The notes: generated from the sequence alone by a model not told the origin. A DNA stretch of 47,782 nt from an uncultured Bacteroidia bacterium (GCA_937922655.1 CALAJH010000064.1:1-47782); one strand, 5' to 3'. Positions 9,277 through 18,696 are shown, counted from the stretch's first letter. Numbers and translations: made by a program.

Positions 9277-10920
9277 TTAATGAAATCCGAACCTTAATCG
9301 TGCGAAGAGGGCGGCGTGGTCGGAGAGGTCGTCGGTATCCAAGGTGCGAAATTCGACGACGTCGAGTCGTCGGTCGGTAAAAATGTAGTCTATGCGAAAG
9401 GATTTGAGTCCGTGGCCGTAGGTTAATCCCCGTCCCGAACCGCGTTCGAGGAAAGCGTCGTTGAGGTCTTGACGCACCTGACGATACATGTAGTTGTAGG
9501 GCGGGTTGTTGAGGTCGCCGCAAACGACGGTATACACCTCGCCGCCGGGCGAATCGTATTCGTCGCTTTGAATCAAGCCGCGATGAACGGACAAACGATA
9601 AATCTGTTCGAGGTGTTTGTCCCATGTGCGCAGGAGTTCTTTGACGATTTGCCAATAGTATTTGAGGCCGCCGACGGGCGCGTTGCGGGTACGGGTTTCG
9701 GCGGCGGGCTTGGAGGCGTTTGGGGGTTGGACGCGGGGTTTTTCGTCGCAAGTTGAATTTTTTCGTTTACGGCCCGTCGGATTGGCGGAGACTTCGGAGG
9801 ACGCCACTTCCACGGACGCTTTTTCGGGCGTGGATTTGACCGTTTGCGCTTTGACGACCGAGGCTTTTTCTGTTTTCGATGCGGTATCGAGGGGGTCGGC
9901 TTGGGGTTTTTCTTTGCGGTTTTTGACGTTTTCACCGCCGGGCTTTTCGGAGACGGCTTGAACGCCGGATTTTGGGGCGGGCGCTTTGGGGGCTTGGGCC
10001 GAGGCCGCCGGCCTTGTCGAAGCCTTGGAGAAAACGGTTTTCGTTGCGGAAGCGCCGGTTTTAGGATTTTCGATTGAGGCTTTCATCGTTTCGTTTTTGG
10101 CGGTTTGCGTTTTTGTTTTGACGGATTCGTTTTTGGATTTGGGGCCGTCGTTGGGGGGCGTGGCGCCGTCGTCGAAGGTTAGGCACATCGGGGGGGGAGC
10201 GGCCACCGTCCCCCGAACGTGTGGCGCAAACTTATACGACTCCAAATGGACGTTGTAAAGCCGAAGGGTTTGACCGTAAAGTTTTACATCGGCGTAGGCG
10301 ATGCCGTTGGAGGCCGTCGGCCCGGGGTCGGTGACCGCCCCCGAACGGGTTATCGGGTACTTGGAAAAAAACGCCATGCCGTACGACGAACCGGGAATCA
10401 ATTCGACGACGGCCTTGTGTTTGTAGCCCAGACGTTTTTTGAGGTATTGCGCCGCCGTTCCCGCAGAATCCAAACCGTCGCGATATTCTTGAAAGCATAC
10501 GACGTCGGGATGGCGGTTTTCGATGAAATTGGTGATTTCGCGCAGTTTCTTTTGTTTGTATTGAAAGGCGTCGACGTTGAAGGACATGAGGGTGAAGTCT
10601 TTGGATTTGTGCGTCCTTGCGCCGTTGAACTGAAAAGAGAGCGACAATACGGGCCAGTGCATAGCCAAAAAAACAATGTTGACCAACGCGATTTTGAACT
10701 TCGGCGCCAACCACAACAAGGCCCAAAACAAGGGAACGAACGCCAACCACGGCATGGCCATCGCGCAAATCGACGGCGCCCACCACGAATCGGGCGACAA
10801 ATACGGCGCCAAAAGCCCCAGAAGCGACGGCACAAGCGTCAAAAGATTGACGGCCAAGACCGCCTGCGTCAATCCGCGGCCTATCCATTGCCGCATCGTC
10901 GTTTTTTGTTTTTCGGCCAT
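9277..10920 (-). CDS. Membrane-anchored endonuclease/exonuclease/phosphatase-family protein with low-complexity insert
   Basis: The protein has 547 residues. Three hydrophobic helices lie in about residues 15-95, so the catalytic domain is membrane-tethered. The EEP (DNase I/AP endonuclease/sphingomyelinase) fold has its full motif set: MSFNVD, CFQEYRD (metal-binding Glu), MAFFSKYPI, YNVHLESY (Asn/His), VVCGDLNNPPYN, SFRIDYIF and LSDHAALFARL. Between the NVHLESY strand and LKYYWQIVKEL, a Lys/Ala/Thr/Pro/Ser-rich stretch of about 185 residues (about 232-417) interrupts the fold; without it the protein has the size expected for Bacteroidota membrane EEP proteins. The substrate (nucleic acid, phospholipid or inositol phosphate) is unknown. 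It is divergent from the WG-repeat gene. Confidence 0.85.
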   Translation of the reverse strand: MAEKQKTTMRQWIGRGLTQAVLAVNLLTLVPSLLGLLAPYLSPDSWWAPSICAMAMPWLAFVPLFWALLWLAPKFKIALVNIVFLAMHWPVLSLSFQFNGARTHKSKDFTLMSFNVDAFQYKQKKLREITNFIENRHPDVVCFQEYRDGLDSAGTAAQYLKKRLGYKHKAVVELIPGSSYGMAFFSKYPITRSGAVTDPGPTASNGIAYADVKLYGQTLRLYNVHLESYKFAPHVRGTVAAPPPMCLTFDDGATPPNDGPKSKNESVKTKTQTAKNETMKASIENPKTGASATKTVFSKASTRPAASAQAPKAPAPKSGVQAVSEKPGGENVKNRKEKPQADPLDTASKTEKASVVKAQTVKSTPEKASVEVASSEVSANPTGRKRKNSTCDEKPRVQPPNASKPAAETRTRNAPVGGLKYYWQIVKELLRTWDKHLEQIYRLSVHRGLIQSDEYDSPGGEVYTVVCGDLNNPPYNYMYRQVRQDLNDAFLERGSGRGLTYGHGLKSFRIDYIFTDRRLDVVEFRTLDTDDLSDHAALFARLRFGFH

Positions 10921-10939
10921 AGGTTGGGCTTTGTCGCAA

Positions 10940-10947
10940 CAAAATTA
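10940..10947 (-). promoter_or_regulatory. Promoter -7 element of the EEP-family gene
   Basis: TAATTTTG on the minus strand (10947-10940) matches TAnnTTTG, 19 nt before ATG 10920. No -33 TTG at the expected spacing is visible. Confidence 0.35.
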
Positions 10948-11043
10948 AGCGTTATGAAAACCATGGAAAAACCACAATTTCCCGGCCCGGAATTACCGGG
11001 GCAAAAATCGGGGGATAACCGCCGCCGATTGCGACAAACGGCG

Positions 11044-11051
11044 TATTTTTG
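11044..11051 (+). promoter_or_regulatory. Promoter -7 element of the WG-repeat gene
   Basis: TATTTTTG matches TAnnTTTG and ends 6 nt before ATG 11058. The open frame could start at a TTG inside this element (11049), but that codon would lie upstream of the predicted transcription start. The mRNA is probably leaderless or nearly so. Confidence 0.45.
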
Positions 11052-11057
11052 CACGGT

Positions 11058-13778
11058 ATGGCTCTTTGGCTGATTCTTTTGGCGACGGCGCTCGCACAAC
11101 CGGCCGCCGGTCTTTACGTCGCCGTTGAAAAAGACGGTCTTCGCGGCGTGGTTACATCCACGGGCGTCGAGGTCGTTCCCGCCCGTTTCGACGAAGTGAA
11201 CTATTTCGGCGCCGGCATGTTCCGCGTGCGCAAAGACGGACTTTTCGGGCTTTACGCGGGCGCGGGAAAAGAAATTTTACCGCCGATTTACCCCGTCTTG
11301 TACCTTGACGCCCAAGACCTCGTCCGTTACAAGAACGCCGAAGGCAAAACCGGCATTCTTGACCGTATGGGCAAAACCGTTGCGCCTTGCGAATACGACT
11401 CGATTTCGCCGTTTTTCGACGGCGTGGCGCTCGTCGCCCAACGCTCGCAAAAATGGTTCAAATGGGGCTACCTCGGTCGTACGGGCAAAACGATTTGGCC
11501 TTGCGAATTTGACGAACGCGACCTTCGGCCTTTCGGTTCGGGTTTGGCGCCCGTGCGCCTTAACGAAAATTGGGGCTACATCGACAAAGCCGGAAAAACC
11601 GTTATTCCCGCGCTTTTTTCCGACGCCCTCCCCTTCCGAAAAGAAACCGCCCCCGCCGCCGACAAAAAAGGTTGGGGATTCATCACAAAGGACGGCGGTT
11701 TTGTGGACAAGGCGCGCTACGCCTCCATCGAACCCATGGGGCCGGACTTGTATTTCGTCGTCAGTAAAGAAAACAAAACCGGCGTGGCCAACAACGCCGG
11801 CAAAACCGTCATCCCCCCCGTTTTTACCCACGTCGAAGCCCTCAATTCGGCGCTGTACAAAACGGCGGCGAACGGCAAGTACGGACTCCTCTCCATCAAA
11901 GGCGTTCAGACCGCCCCCTGCGAATACAGCAAAATCGAAACCTTCGACGACGAGGGACTGCTGATTTTGCAAAAAGGACCCGCCTTCGGCATTGCCGACA
12001 GTTTCGGAAAAATCGTCGTTCCCGTCGAGTACTCCGACGTCGAGCCGTTCACGCCTTTCGGGGGATACAACGGTTTTTTGGCCGCTTACAAAGGCGGGGT
12101 TTTCGGCGTTTTTCATAAATCGGGCAAAAAAATATTGAATTGCGAATACACCTTGGGTCAGGTGGTCGGGCCGTTGGTGCAGTTGTTCAAAGGAAACCTG
12201 CAAGGCTATTTGGACGCGAACGGCAAATGGGTCATCCCTTGCGAATACGACCAAATCCGCCTCGATTGGGAAAGCGAATATTTAGACCGCAAACCCGGCC
12301 GGTTCGTTACCGTCGTGAGGATGAAAAAACACGGGGTCGTCAATACATCGGGAGACTTGGCCGTGCCTTGCGCCTACGACTCGATTTATGCGCCCAAACC
12401 CTTTCGGGGTTATTTTTACGCCCGGCGCGAAGGCAAATGGGGCGTAGTCGACACCACGGGAAAAATTCTTGTTCCGATGGACTTCGACGAAGTCGTGGAT
12501 TATTGGGCGGGGGTGGCCATCGTCAAACGCACGGGTCGTTTGGGTTTGGCCGACGCCAAGGGCAACAGTCTTTTGCCGTCCAATTTTTACGAACTGCGTT
12601 TTGCCGACAATCGTTTGGCCTACGAGGCCAACCAAGAAACCTTGCGCAAGGCGTTGGAAGTCCCTTTGCCGCGCGGCGCCAAACGCCCCAAACCCGTGCT
12701 GGTCAAACCGTTTTGTCTTGTCCTTGTTCGCGAAAAGGAAACCAGTCATTGGGGCATTTTCGACAGAAACGGAAAGCAGGTGCAGGACTATATTTATCCG
12801 TCGGTCGAAGGGTTTCGTGCGGGGGGGTATTACGGCGTGGTAACGGCGGTTTCGGGATTGTTGGGAGTGATAGACAGCGCGGGGAAATTGGTTGTGCCGT
12901 GCGAATACACTCAAATCGGCAACGACCCGTTTACCCCCGTGTTTTCGGGGCCGTGCGCCATCGTCGCCAAAAAAACGGGCTTTGGTTTGGTGGACAAGAC
13001 GGGCAAACTCGTTTTGCCCTGCGTTTATGAATCGATTGCCAAGATTCGCAACGTAACCTTTGCCGCCACGTTTTCGGAGGGTAAGGCGTTGATTGAACAA
13101 GGGGGAAAATTCGGTTACGCGGATTCGACGGGCGCCGTCGTCGCCGAATGCGAATACGAGGACGCGTTGCCGTTTTTTTCGGGCTTTGCCCCCGTGAAAA
13201 AAAACGGGCTTTGGGGTTATCTCGGCGCCGACGGCAAGATGGCCATTGCCCCGCAATTCGACGAGGCTTATCCCTTTGAGGGCAAGTTTGCCGCCGTGCG
13301 CATCAAACGCGACTATCTCTACATCGACCGCAAAGGGGTTATTCAACCGCTCGACGCCCTGCTCGACGAAGGCATCGACGATTTGTGGCAAATCCAACGC
13401 GAGGGGCGAAGCGTCGAGGAGCGTATCTATTTGGAGGGCATGAGTGTTTTCGGGGCCAACGGGCGTTACGGCTACCGGGATTCGACGGGCCGTTTGGCCA
13501 TTGCCCGAAAGTTTACCCAAGCCTTCAACTTCAAGGATGGGGTGGCCGTTGTGGCGCAAGGGTCCAAATACGGCGTGATAGACAAAACGGGGCGCATGAT
13601 TATTCCCGCCCAGTTCGACGAAATCGGTGAAGAAGCGGGGGACAAGTCCAGAAAGGTTTTTTTCCACCGCACCCTTGCGCCCGTGCGTCAAGAAAAATAT
13701 TGGGGCCTTAGCGATAGAACGGGGCGTTTGGTCGTGCCTTGCAAATACGACAAGGTCGGTCCGTTTTTCGGGGGATAA
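11058..13778 (+). CDS. Secreted WG-repeat protein
   Basis: This 906-residue protein has an N-terminal signal peptide (MALWLILLATALAQPAAG) followed by about 23 tandem WG beta repeats of 33-45 residues that fill the whole chain. The unit reads roughly GxWGxxDxxGKxVxPxxYDxIxxF; clear copies include ENWGYIDKAGKTVIP, GKWGVVDTTGKILVP and SKYGVIDKTGRMIIP. One late unit (RDYLYIDRKGVIQPL) is degenerate. WG repeats are common in Bacteroidota extracytoplasmic proteins and are thought to form extended or propeller-like beta structures for binding; the ligand is unknown. The start was moved from TTG 11049 to ATG 11058. The gene is convergent with the next, with only 11 nt between the stops. Confidence 0.88.
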   Translation: MALWLILLATALAQPAAGLYVAVEKDGLRGVVTSTGVEVVPARFDEVNYFGAGMFRVRKDGLFGLYAGAGKEILPPIYPVLYLDAQDLVRYKNAEGKTGILDRMGKTVAPCEYDSISPFFDGVALVAQRSQKWFKWGYLGRTGKTIWPCEFDERDLRPFGSGLAPVRLNENWGYIDKAGKTVIPALFSDALPFRKETAPAADKKGWGFITKDGGFVDKARYASIEPMGPDLYFVVSKENKTGVANNAGKTVIPPVFTHVEALNSALYKTAANGKYGLLSIKGVQTAPCEYSKIETFDDEGLLILQKGPAFGIADSFGKIVVPVEYSDVEPFTPFGGYNGFLAAYKGGVFGVFHKSGKKILNCEYTLGQVVGPLVQLFKGNLQGYLDANGKWVIPCEYDQIRLDWESEYLDRKPGRFVTVVRMKKHGVVNTSGDLAVPCAYDSIYAPKPFRGYFYARREGKWGVVDTTGKILVPMDFDEVVDYWAGVAIVKRTGRLGLADAKGNSLLPSNFYELRFADNRLAYEANQETLRKALEVPLPRGAKRPKPVLVKPFCLVLVREKETSHWGIFDRNGKQVQDYIYPSVEGFRAGGYYGVVTAVSGLLGVIDSAGKLVVPCEYTQIGNDPFTPVFSGPCAIVAKKTGFGLVDKTGKLVLPCVYESIAKIRNVTFAATFSEGKALIEQGGKFGYADSTGAVVAECEYEDALPFFSGFAPVKKNGLWGYLGADGKMAIAPQFDEAYPFEGKFAAVRIKRDYLYIDRKGVIQPLDALLDEGIDDLWQIQREGRSVEERIYLEGMSVFGANGRYGYRDSTGRLAIARKFTQAFNFKDGVAVVAQGSKYGVIDKTGRMIIPAQFDEIGEEAGDKSRKVFFHRTLAPVRQEKYWGLSDRTGRLVVPCKYDKVGPFFGG

Positions 13779-13789
13779 ACCTTGTGGGA

Positions 13790-14212
13790 TTATTCCTCTT
13801 GGTCGAAAAACGTTTTTTTAGGGGTTTGGGTGATTTCGCGCGGTGGGGGTTGGACTTCGGCGCGGTCGCCGAGCGTCTTTTCGGCGGAACGCGATGCGGA
13901 AGGAGTCTCGGGGGGCGGCGCAACGGCGCCGTTTTCGGAGCCAACGGCCCGACCTTCGAGCGCTATATCGAGTTTGGCCTCAACGACGGCCGATTGGGAA
14001 CGGAGCCGCGCCGTCATTTCGTCGGTCGTTTCGGACAGTCTCGCAAGCTCTTCGAGCCGTTGATTGACTTTGTAAAGCGCGTCGCCGATGCGCGACTCGT
14101 TCACCGCCGCGTCCACACGCTCCTTGAACTTTTTTCGTGCCTCCAAGTCCGCGCGAAACTCCGCTTTCAAGCGTTCTTTTTCCGCCTCGCGCTCCAAACG
14201 TTTTGCGTCCAT
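13790..14212 (-). CDS. Small charged coiled-coil protein, function unknown
   Basis: This 140-residue protein is not recognised as a family. The first 95 residues are strongly helical and charged, starting MDAKRLEREAEKERLKAEFR, with heptad-like spacing suggesting a coiled coil. The C-terminal 45 residues are Pro/Ser/Thr-rich and disordered-looking (APPPETPSASRSAEK). There is no signal peptide or membrane helix, so it is probably cytoplasmic. The stop lies 11 nt from the convergent WG gene. The clean composition and the absence of a better overlapping frame argue that it is real. Confidence 0.6.
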   Translation of the reverse strand: MDAKRLEREAEKERLKAEFRADLEARKKFKERVDAAVNESRIGDALYKVNQRLEELARLSETTDEMTARLRSQSAVVEAKLDIALEGRAVGSENGAVAPPPETPSASRSAEKTLGDRAEVQPPPREITQTPKKTFFDQEE

Positions 14213-14243
14213 ATCGTTTATTTTACCGCAAGATACGAAAAGG

Positions 14244-14275
14244 TTTTGATTTCGGAACTCAACGACGTATTTTCG
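14244..14275 (+). promoter_or_regulatory. Promoter of sodA
   Basis: TTTTG at 14244-14248, a 19-nt spacer and TATTTTCG at 14268-14275 (one mismatch to TAnnTTTG) fit the Bacteroidota promoter layout. The predicted leader to ATG 14313 is about 30 nt. Confidence 0.45.
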
Positions 14276-14312
14276 CGTATCATTTACAAATTAAAAATCA
14301 TACCGTAAAAAC

Positions 14313-14942
14313 ATGGCAATACTGGCAAACTTCAGTCTTCCCGCGCTTCCCTACGAATACGGGGCTTTGGAACCGTACATCGACCGCCAAACGATGGAAA
14401 TCCATCACGGCAAACATCACAACGCCTACGTTACCAACCTCAACGCGGCCGTCGCCAACCACCCCGAATGGGCCGAAAAATCGTTGGAAGAACTCTTGGC
14501 CAACATCCGCAATCTCCCCAACGACATCAAAAACGCCGTACGCAACAACGGCGGCGGCCATTGGAACCACTCGTTTTTTTGGAAAATCATGACCCCCAAA
14601 AGCACGGGCGAACCGGTCGGCCAACTCAAAGCGGAAATCGAACGGGTTTTTGGCACCTTTTCCCGTCTGAAAGAAGATTTTTCCGCCGCCGCCCAAAGCC
14701 GCTTCGGTTCCGGATGGGCGTGGCTCATTAAAAAAGACGACAGCCTCGTCATCACCTCCACCCCCAACCAAGACAACCCCCTCATGGACATCGCCGACGT
14801 GGCGGGCAAACCCGTTTTGGGCATCGACGTTTGGGAACACGCCTATTACCTCAAATATCAAAATCGGCGGCCCGAATACATCAACGCCTTTTGGAACGTC
14901 GTCAATTGGGAATACGCCGACGAACTTTTCCGTCAAAGTTAA
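14313..14942 (+). CDS. sodA: Superoxide dismutase, Mn-type by signature
   Basis: This 209-residue Fe/Mn-family superoxide dismutase converts superoxide to oxygen and hydrogen peroxide. The four metal ligands are present: His31 (MEIHHGKHH), His86 (HWNHSFFW), Asp172 and His176 ([10 protein letters not shown]). [11 protein letters not shown] and the Gln in [10 protein letters not shown] (Gln153) are the residues usually seen in Mn-dependent or cambialistic enzymes, rather than the Gln/Ala pattern of Fe enzymes. There is no signal peptide, so it is cytoplasmic. It has its own promoter and is followed by a long noncoding region. Confidence 0.95.
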   Translation: MAILANFSLPALPYEYGALEPYIDRQTMEIHHGKHHNAYVTNLNAAVANHPEWAEKSLEELLANIRNLPNDIKNAVRNNGGGHWNHSFFWKIMTPKSTGEPVGQLKAEIERVFGTFSRLKEDFSAAAQSRFGSGWAWLIKKDDSLVITSTPNQDNPLMDIADVAGKPVLGIDVWEHAYYLKYQNRRPEYINAFWNVVNWEYADELFRQS

Positions 14943-14972
14943 ACGGCCTAAAACCGATTCGCCTTCGGCTCG

Positions 14973-15045
14973 CGAGGGTTTGCGGCACGGCATGAACGCA
15001 GGCCGCCCATCCGCAACCAACACGGTTTTTTGGGGCAAACCCTCG
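14973..15045. repeat. Inverted repeat, 11-bp arms
   Basis: CGAGGGTTTGC at 14973-14983 is the exact reverse complement of GCAAACCCTCG at 15035-15045. Inside the 51-nt loop a second short complementarity exists (TGCGG near 14981 with CCGCA near 15011). It lies 30 nt after the sodA stop and could be a structured 3' untranslated region or a small RNA; the absence of a T-tract argues against a simple terminator. Confidence 0.4.
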
Positions 15046-15694
15046 TAAGCCGGAATCATTACGAATAATCCCGTTCCCGGGGCGCAGACAATGTAAAACA
15101 AACGTCTGCAAAAATAAAACGCAATTTTTCGGCACCCGATATGGGGCCGGACTCAAACGTCTCGAATCAAAGGCCGTCCATCGCACGTTTTTCTGAAAAA
15201 AATAAAAGCGTCTTTCGGGACGCAAAGACGTTCGTCCGTCCTGTTGTTTTCACCGTCCCCCGCCTAGAAATGCTTCCACCCGTATTTCGTCAATTTCACA
15301 ACCTATGGTCGATAGGGGAATTTTTTTCCACACCGATTTTTGCACTCAATGTGCCAAAGCCACGGTTTGGACAAGCCCTCTCTTTTTTATAATTTTCCAA
15401 CGTCGCCCTTCTTTACCCATCGCTTGTATTCGCAAGAGTCCGTTGGTAGTGTTAAACGGGTAACGATAGTTTGTGGCGACAAAGGACAACGCCGGAAGCG
15501 ACGAGCGCGTCGAAGAATTTGGGTCCGAACGAATCGGCGTCATCCATTTTACACAAAAAGCGGAATTTTGCGTTACGATATTGCGGCTTCCATGGGCCGG
15601 GCATCTTGCAGTGTTGATAATGCAAATTTCGTGCTTTTAGACCCGTGGATATTTTTTTTTATCTTTGACAAACCACCCGTTCTTTTTATTATTG

Positions 15695-15702
15695 TATTTT
15701 TG
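15695..15702 (+). promoter_or_regulatory. Candidate -7 element of the TonB-receptor gene
   Basis: TATTTTTG at 15695-15702 matches TAnnTTTG and would give a leader of about 25-30 nt before TTG 15736. Two other matches lie in this AT-rich stretch (15660-15667 and 15731-15738, the second overlapping the start codon), so the choice is uncertain. Confidence 0.35.
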
Positions 15703-15735
15703 TTTTAAAATTTTTCTTAACCATCTTAATTAACT

Positions 15736-18696
15736 TTGGAAACCATTCGGCGCCACGTATACTTCAAAAAATCGAAATTTTTCAAAAAAATCTTGCCCAT
15801 AGTCGCCATAGTCGCGGTGTTTTTCGCGCAAACGCTTTGGGCCCAAGAATTTCGCCGCAGGGGAATTTGGAAAAAGGAAAAAACGCCGGCTCCCGATGCG
15901 GCGACAGGGGTGGAACGAACGGCTCCGGGCCGCATCGTCGGAACGGCCGTGGACGCAACCACCGGCGAAACCCTCGCCGGCGCCATCGTCCGAATCGGTG
16001 ACAAAGGAACCGTCGCCGACTACGAAGGCAAATTCGAGTTCGAGGCCGTACCCGCGGGAACTTACGCGTTAAGTTTCGAGATGGTCTCCTACAAACCGCT
16101 TACGCTCTCGAACGTAACGGTTAAAGCCCAAAAAACCACGGAAGTGCGTGCGGCCATGAGTGAAGACCTCAAAACGCTCGAAACCGTCGTCGTCGAAGAC
16201 GAAATGCGCAAATCCTCGGACGTCGCCCTCGTCGCCATCCAAAAAAACGCCGTCCAAATTTCCGACGGCTATTCGGGCGACATGGTACTCAAACAAACCC
16301 CCGGCTTCCAATTCAACACGGTGTTGCGGCGTATGCCCGGCGTGGCTTTGGTCGAAGACCGGTATTTGTCGATACGCGGTTTGTTTGAAAGATACAACAC
16401 GTTCACGCTCAACGGCGCCCCCGTTCCCATCAACGATTTCGAACGCAACGGTTTCGATTACTCGTATCTGCCGTCGAACGTAATTTCGTCGTTGCGCATC
16501 ATCAAAACCGCGTCTTCGGACATCGTCAACGAATTCGGGGGCGGTTGCGTACAACTGGAAACGGCGGATATTCCCCAAGCCAATCAAATCAACGTATCCG
16601 TTATGGGGGAGTATCATCCCTTGACGACGTTTCGTACATTACAAAGCATGCCCACGAACCATCGGCCGTTTCTTTTGCGGGAGTTGAGGGGCCTGCCCGA
16701 CAACTTTCCGTCGCCGGCGGCGCTGGGCGGCGGCGTCGGGGCAAGTACGCCCGAAAACCGGGCGGCGATATTGCAATTGAGCGAAGGCAAATTGTTAAGC
16801 AGCGCTTGGGAGACGTCGACGGCGGCGCCCGGAGTCAATGTGGGCGCCACCGTGCAACGGCGTTTTCCGGTGGGGGGCCAAAGCGCCGGCATTACGGCTT
16901 ACGCCGGCTATTTTCAGACCCAAAACATCACCCCGTTGGTTCAACAAACCGCGTCCACCGCACGTGAAATCGGCGTGCGCCCCGTGCTCATAGACAGTTT
17001 TGGCTCCGAACTCCATCATCGAGAGACGCTTTTGACGGGCATGCTCAATTTCGGCATGCGTCTGGGGAGGGGAGGAAAAATTACGTTCAAAAACATGCTG
17101 GTACACCAAGCCAAAAACCACCGTATGCCGCAAGAAGGTATCAGCGGAGATTACGGCTATTATTATCAAATCGGGCGGGTTCAGGGTTCGACGCTTTATT
17201 CGGGACAGGCGTTGTTGGAAAAAACGCTTTTTGACCTTGCCGGAGGCTCGGCATTGTTGAGCTTCAAGCCGTTTTATTCGTTGCTTGAAAACCGGGAACC
17301 CGCACTTTCAGGATACAACTATGATTTCGATTCCACGTGGCAAAACGCATATTTTAACCCCGACACCTCGGAATACATTGCCGTATGGACGGCGCGGCAA
17401 AAACACCGTTTGGGCGGCGGACAGCTAAGTTTGGAAATTCCCTTGGGTACCAAAGAGGTCAAAGCCGTCGCCGGCGCGCTTGTCTATCACAACGTTCACG
17501 ACTATCGTTCGCGATTCATCGGCTATTCGTTCGCCGCAAACGACACGGGAGAATTGATTTATCCCGAAGCGGAAAAACTACGTTACAGAGAGAATGTTGA
17601 TTATTTTTCCCCTTTAATTGCGAACGGAGAACTGGTCGTTTACGACCGTACCCCCCTATGGGCCAACTACCGTTCCCAAAGAACGCTGTGGGCGCCGTTT
17701 TTGCAGTTGAACTACCGTCCCATACGCAAGCTTACGCTCAACGCCGGCCTGAGAATCGAAACCTACAAACAACACATTCGAGCCGTACCCGAAGACACCG
17801 CCGCTTTCGACGTCGTTCGCGGCACGCTCACCGACCTGCTCCCCTCGTTCAACGGGGCTTATTCGCTCAACCCGAAAACGAACCTTCGATGGGCGTACGC
17901 GCAAACCGTCGTGCGCACGCGCGACCGCGAACTGGTTCCCTTTGCCTACCTCGATTACGTGAGCACCATCAAAACCTTGGGCAACCCCCGGCTTGTTCGC
18001 ACCAAAATACACAACATCGACCTGCGTTACGAATACTATCCCCGCAAAGCCGATTTGATTTCCATGACATGGTTTTACAAATACTTTCTCAATCCCGTTG
18101 AACAGGTGTTGAACGAGGGGATTATCATCGGAATCAATGACGCCCAAATAATCTACGAGGTGCGCAACCAAAAATCCGCCGCCGTGGCGGGTGTAGAGCT
18201 GGAATTTCGCCAAAGTTTGGAGCCGTACGTCAAAAATCTTTGGCTCTCGGGTTTGGGCGTTTACGGAAACGTGTCGCTCATGGCCTCGCGCATCAATCCT
18301 GTCGGCGCCTTCGACCTCTTCGGCGCCGGCAGAGGCCTGCAAGGACAGGCCAACTTCCTGTTGAATTTCGGTCTGACGTATTCCGAAGAAAAAACGGGCC
18401 TTTCCGCCGCCGTGTTTTACAACCGGGTGGGTCGGCGGATTGCATGGGTCGGCGTTTCGGACAATCTTTACCCAAGCATCTTCGAAATGCCCCGGGACTT
18501 GTTGGACGTACAAATTTCCAAAACCTTTTTTGAAAAATTGACCCTTCGTTTGGCCGTGCAGGACCTTTTGGCCCAAAGATTCAAACTCATACAATTTTAC
18601 GACGACGGAAAAACCTTCGAAGAAAACCGGGATTTGTTGGTAAGAAACGAACGCCGGGCGCCGTTGTTTTATTTAACCGTAGGCTACAAATTTTAA
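15736..18696 (+). CDS. TonB-dependent outer-membrane receptor with carboxypeptidase-regulatory-like domain
   Basis: This 986-residue outer-membrane transporter would be energised by TonB-ExbBD. The only usable upstream start is TTG 15736; no ATG precedes the signal peptide (basic FKKSKFFKK, then LPIVAIVAVFFAQTLWAQ). Residues about 65-150 form a carboxypeptidase-regulatory-like beta domain (GRIVGTAVDATTGETLAGA). The plug follows, with PGFQFNTVLRRMPGV and LSIRGLFERYNTFTLNGAPV. The rest is a beta-barrel rich in aromatic strands, ending in the typical C-terminal Phe (LTVGYKF). The substrate is unknown. No SusD-like partner is adjacent, so it is not a classical glycan-utilisation pair. A strong terminator follows immediately. 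Confidence 0.92.
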   Translation: METIRRHVYFKKSKFFKKILPIVAIVAVFFAQTLWAQEFRRRGIWKKEKTPAPDAATGVERTAPGRIVGTAVDATTGETLAGAIVRIGDKGTVADYEGKFEFEAVPAGTYALSFEMVSYKPLTLSNVTVKAQKTTEVRAAMSEDLKTLETVVVEDEMRKSSDVALVAIQKNAVQISDGYSGDMVLKQTPGFQFNTVLRRMPGVALVEDRYLSIRGLFERYNTFTLNGAPVPINDFERNGFDYSYLPSNVISSLRIIKTASSDIVNEFGGGCVQLETADIPQANQINVSVMGEYHPLTTFRTLQSMPTNHRPFLLRELRGLPDNFPSPAALGGGVGASTPENRAAILQLSEGKLLSSAWETSTAAPGVNVGATVQRRFPVGGQSAGITAYAGYFQTQNITPLVQQTASTAREIGVRPVLIDSFGSELHHRETLLTGMLNFGMRLGRGGKITFKNMLVHQAKNHRMPQEGISGDYGYYYQIGRVQGSTLYSGQALLEKTLFDLAGGSALLSFKPFYSLLENREPALSGYNYDFDSTWQNAYFNPDTSEYIAVWTARQKHRLGGGQLSLEIPLGTKEVKAVAGALVYHNVHDYRSRFIGYSFAANDTGELIYPEAEKLRYRENVDYFSPLIANGELVVYDRTPLWANYRSQRTLWAPFLQLNYRPIRKLTLNAGLRIETYKQHIRAVPEDTAAFDVVRGTLTDLLPSFNGAYSLNPKTNLRWAYAQTVVRTRDRELVPFAYLDYVSTIKTLGNPRLVRTKIHNIDLRYEYYPRKADLISMTWFYKYFLNPVEQVLNEGIIIGINDAQIIYEVRNQKSAAVAGVELEFRQSLEPYVKNLWLSGLGVYGNVSLMASRINPVGAFDLFGAGRGLQGQANFLLNFGLTYSEEKTGLSAAVFYNRVGRRIAWVGVSDNLYPSIFEMPRDLLDVQISKTFFEKLTLRLAVQDLLAQRFKLIQFYDDGKTFEENRDLLVRNERRAPLFYLTVGYKF

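Larger units (their letters stand above)
14943..15735. other. Long intergenic region without a convincing gene
   Basis: These 793 nt separate sodA from the TonB receptor. The left part holds an inverted repeat (14973-15045); the right part becomes very AT-rich with several TAnnTTTG-like strings. A 122-codon plus-strand frame (15340-15708) and a 65-codon minus-strand frame (15346-15543) have atypical composition and no recognisable motif. They could be decayed coding sequence but are not called. Confidence 0.45.

Noticed and set aside
15340-15708. 122-codon plus-strand frame before the TonB receptor
   Set aside because: Its composition changes abruptly from Arg-rich to Phe/Ile-rich with no domain, and it overlaps AT-rich promoter-like DNA.
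15736-18696. SusC/SusD-type glycan-utilisation locus
   Set aside because: The receptor lacks an adjacent SusD-like lipoprotein or glycoside hydrolase, so only a general TonB-dependent receptor call is supported.
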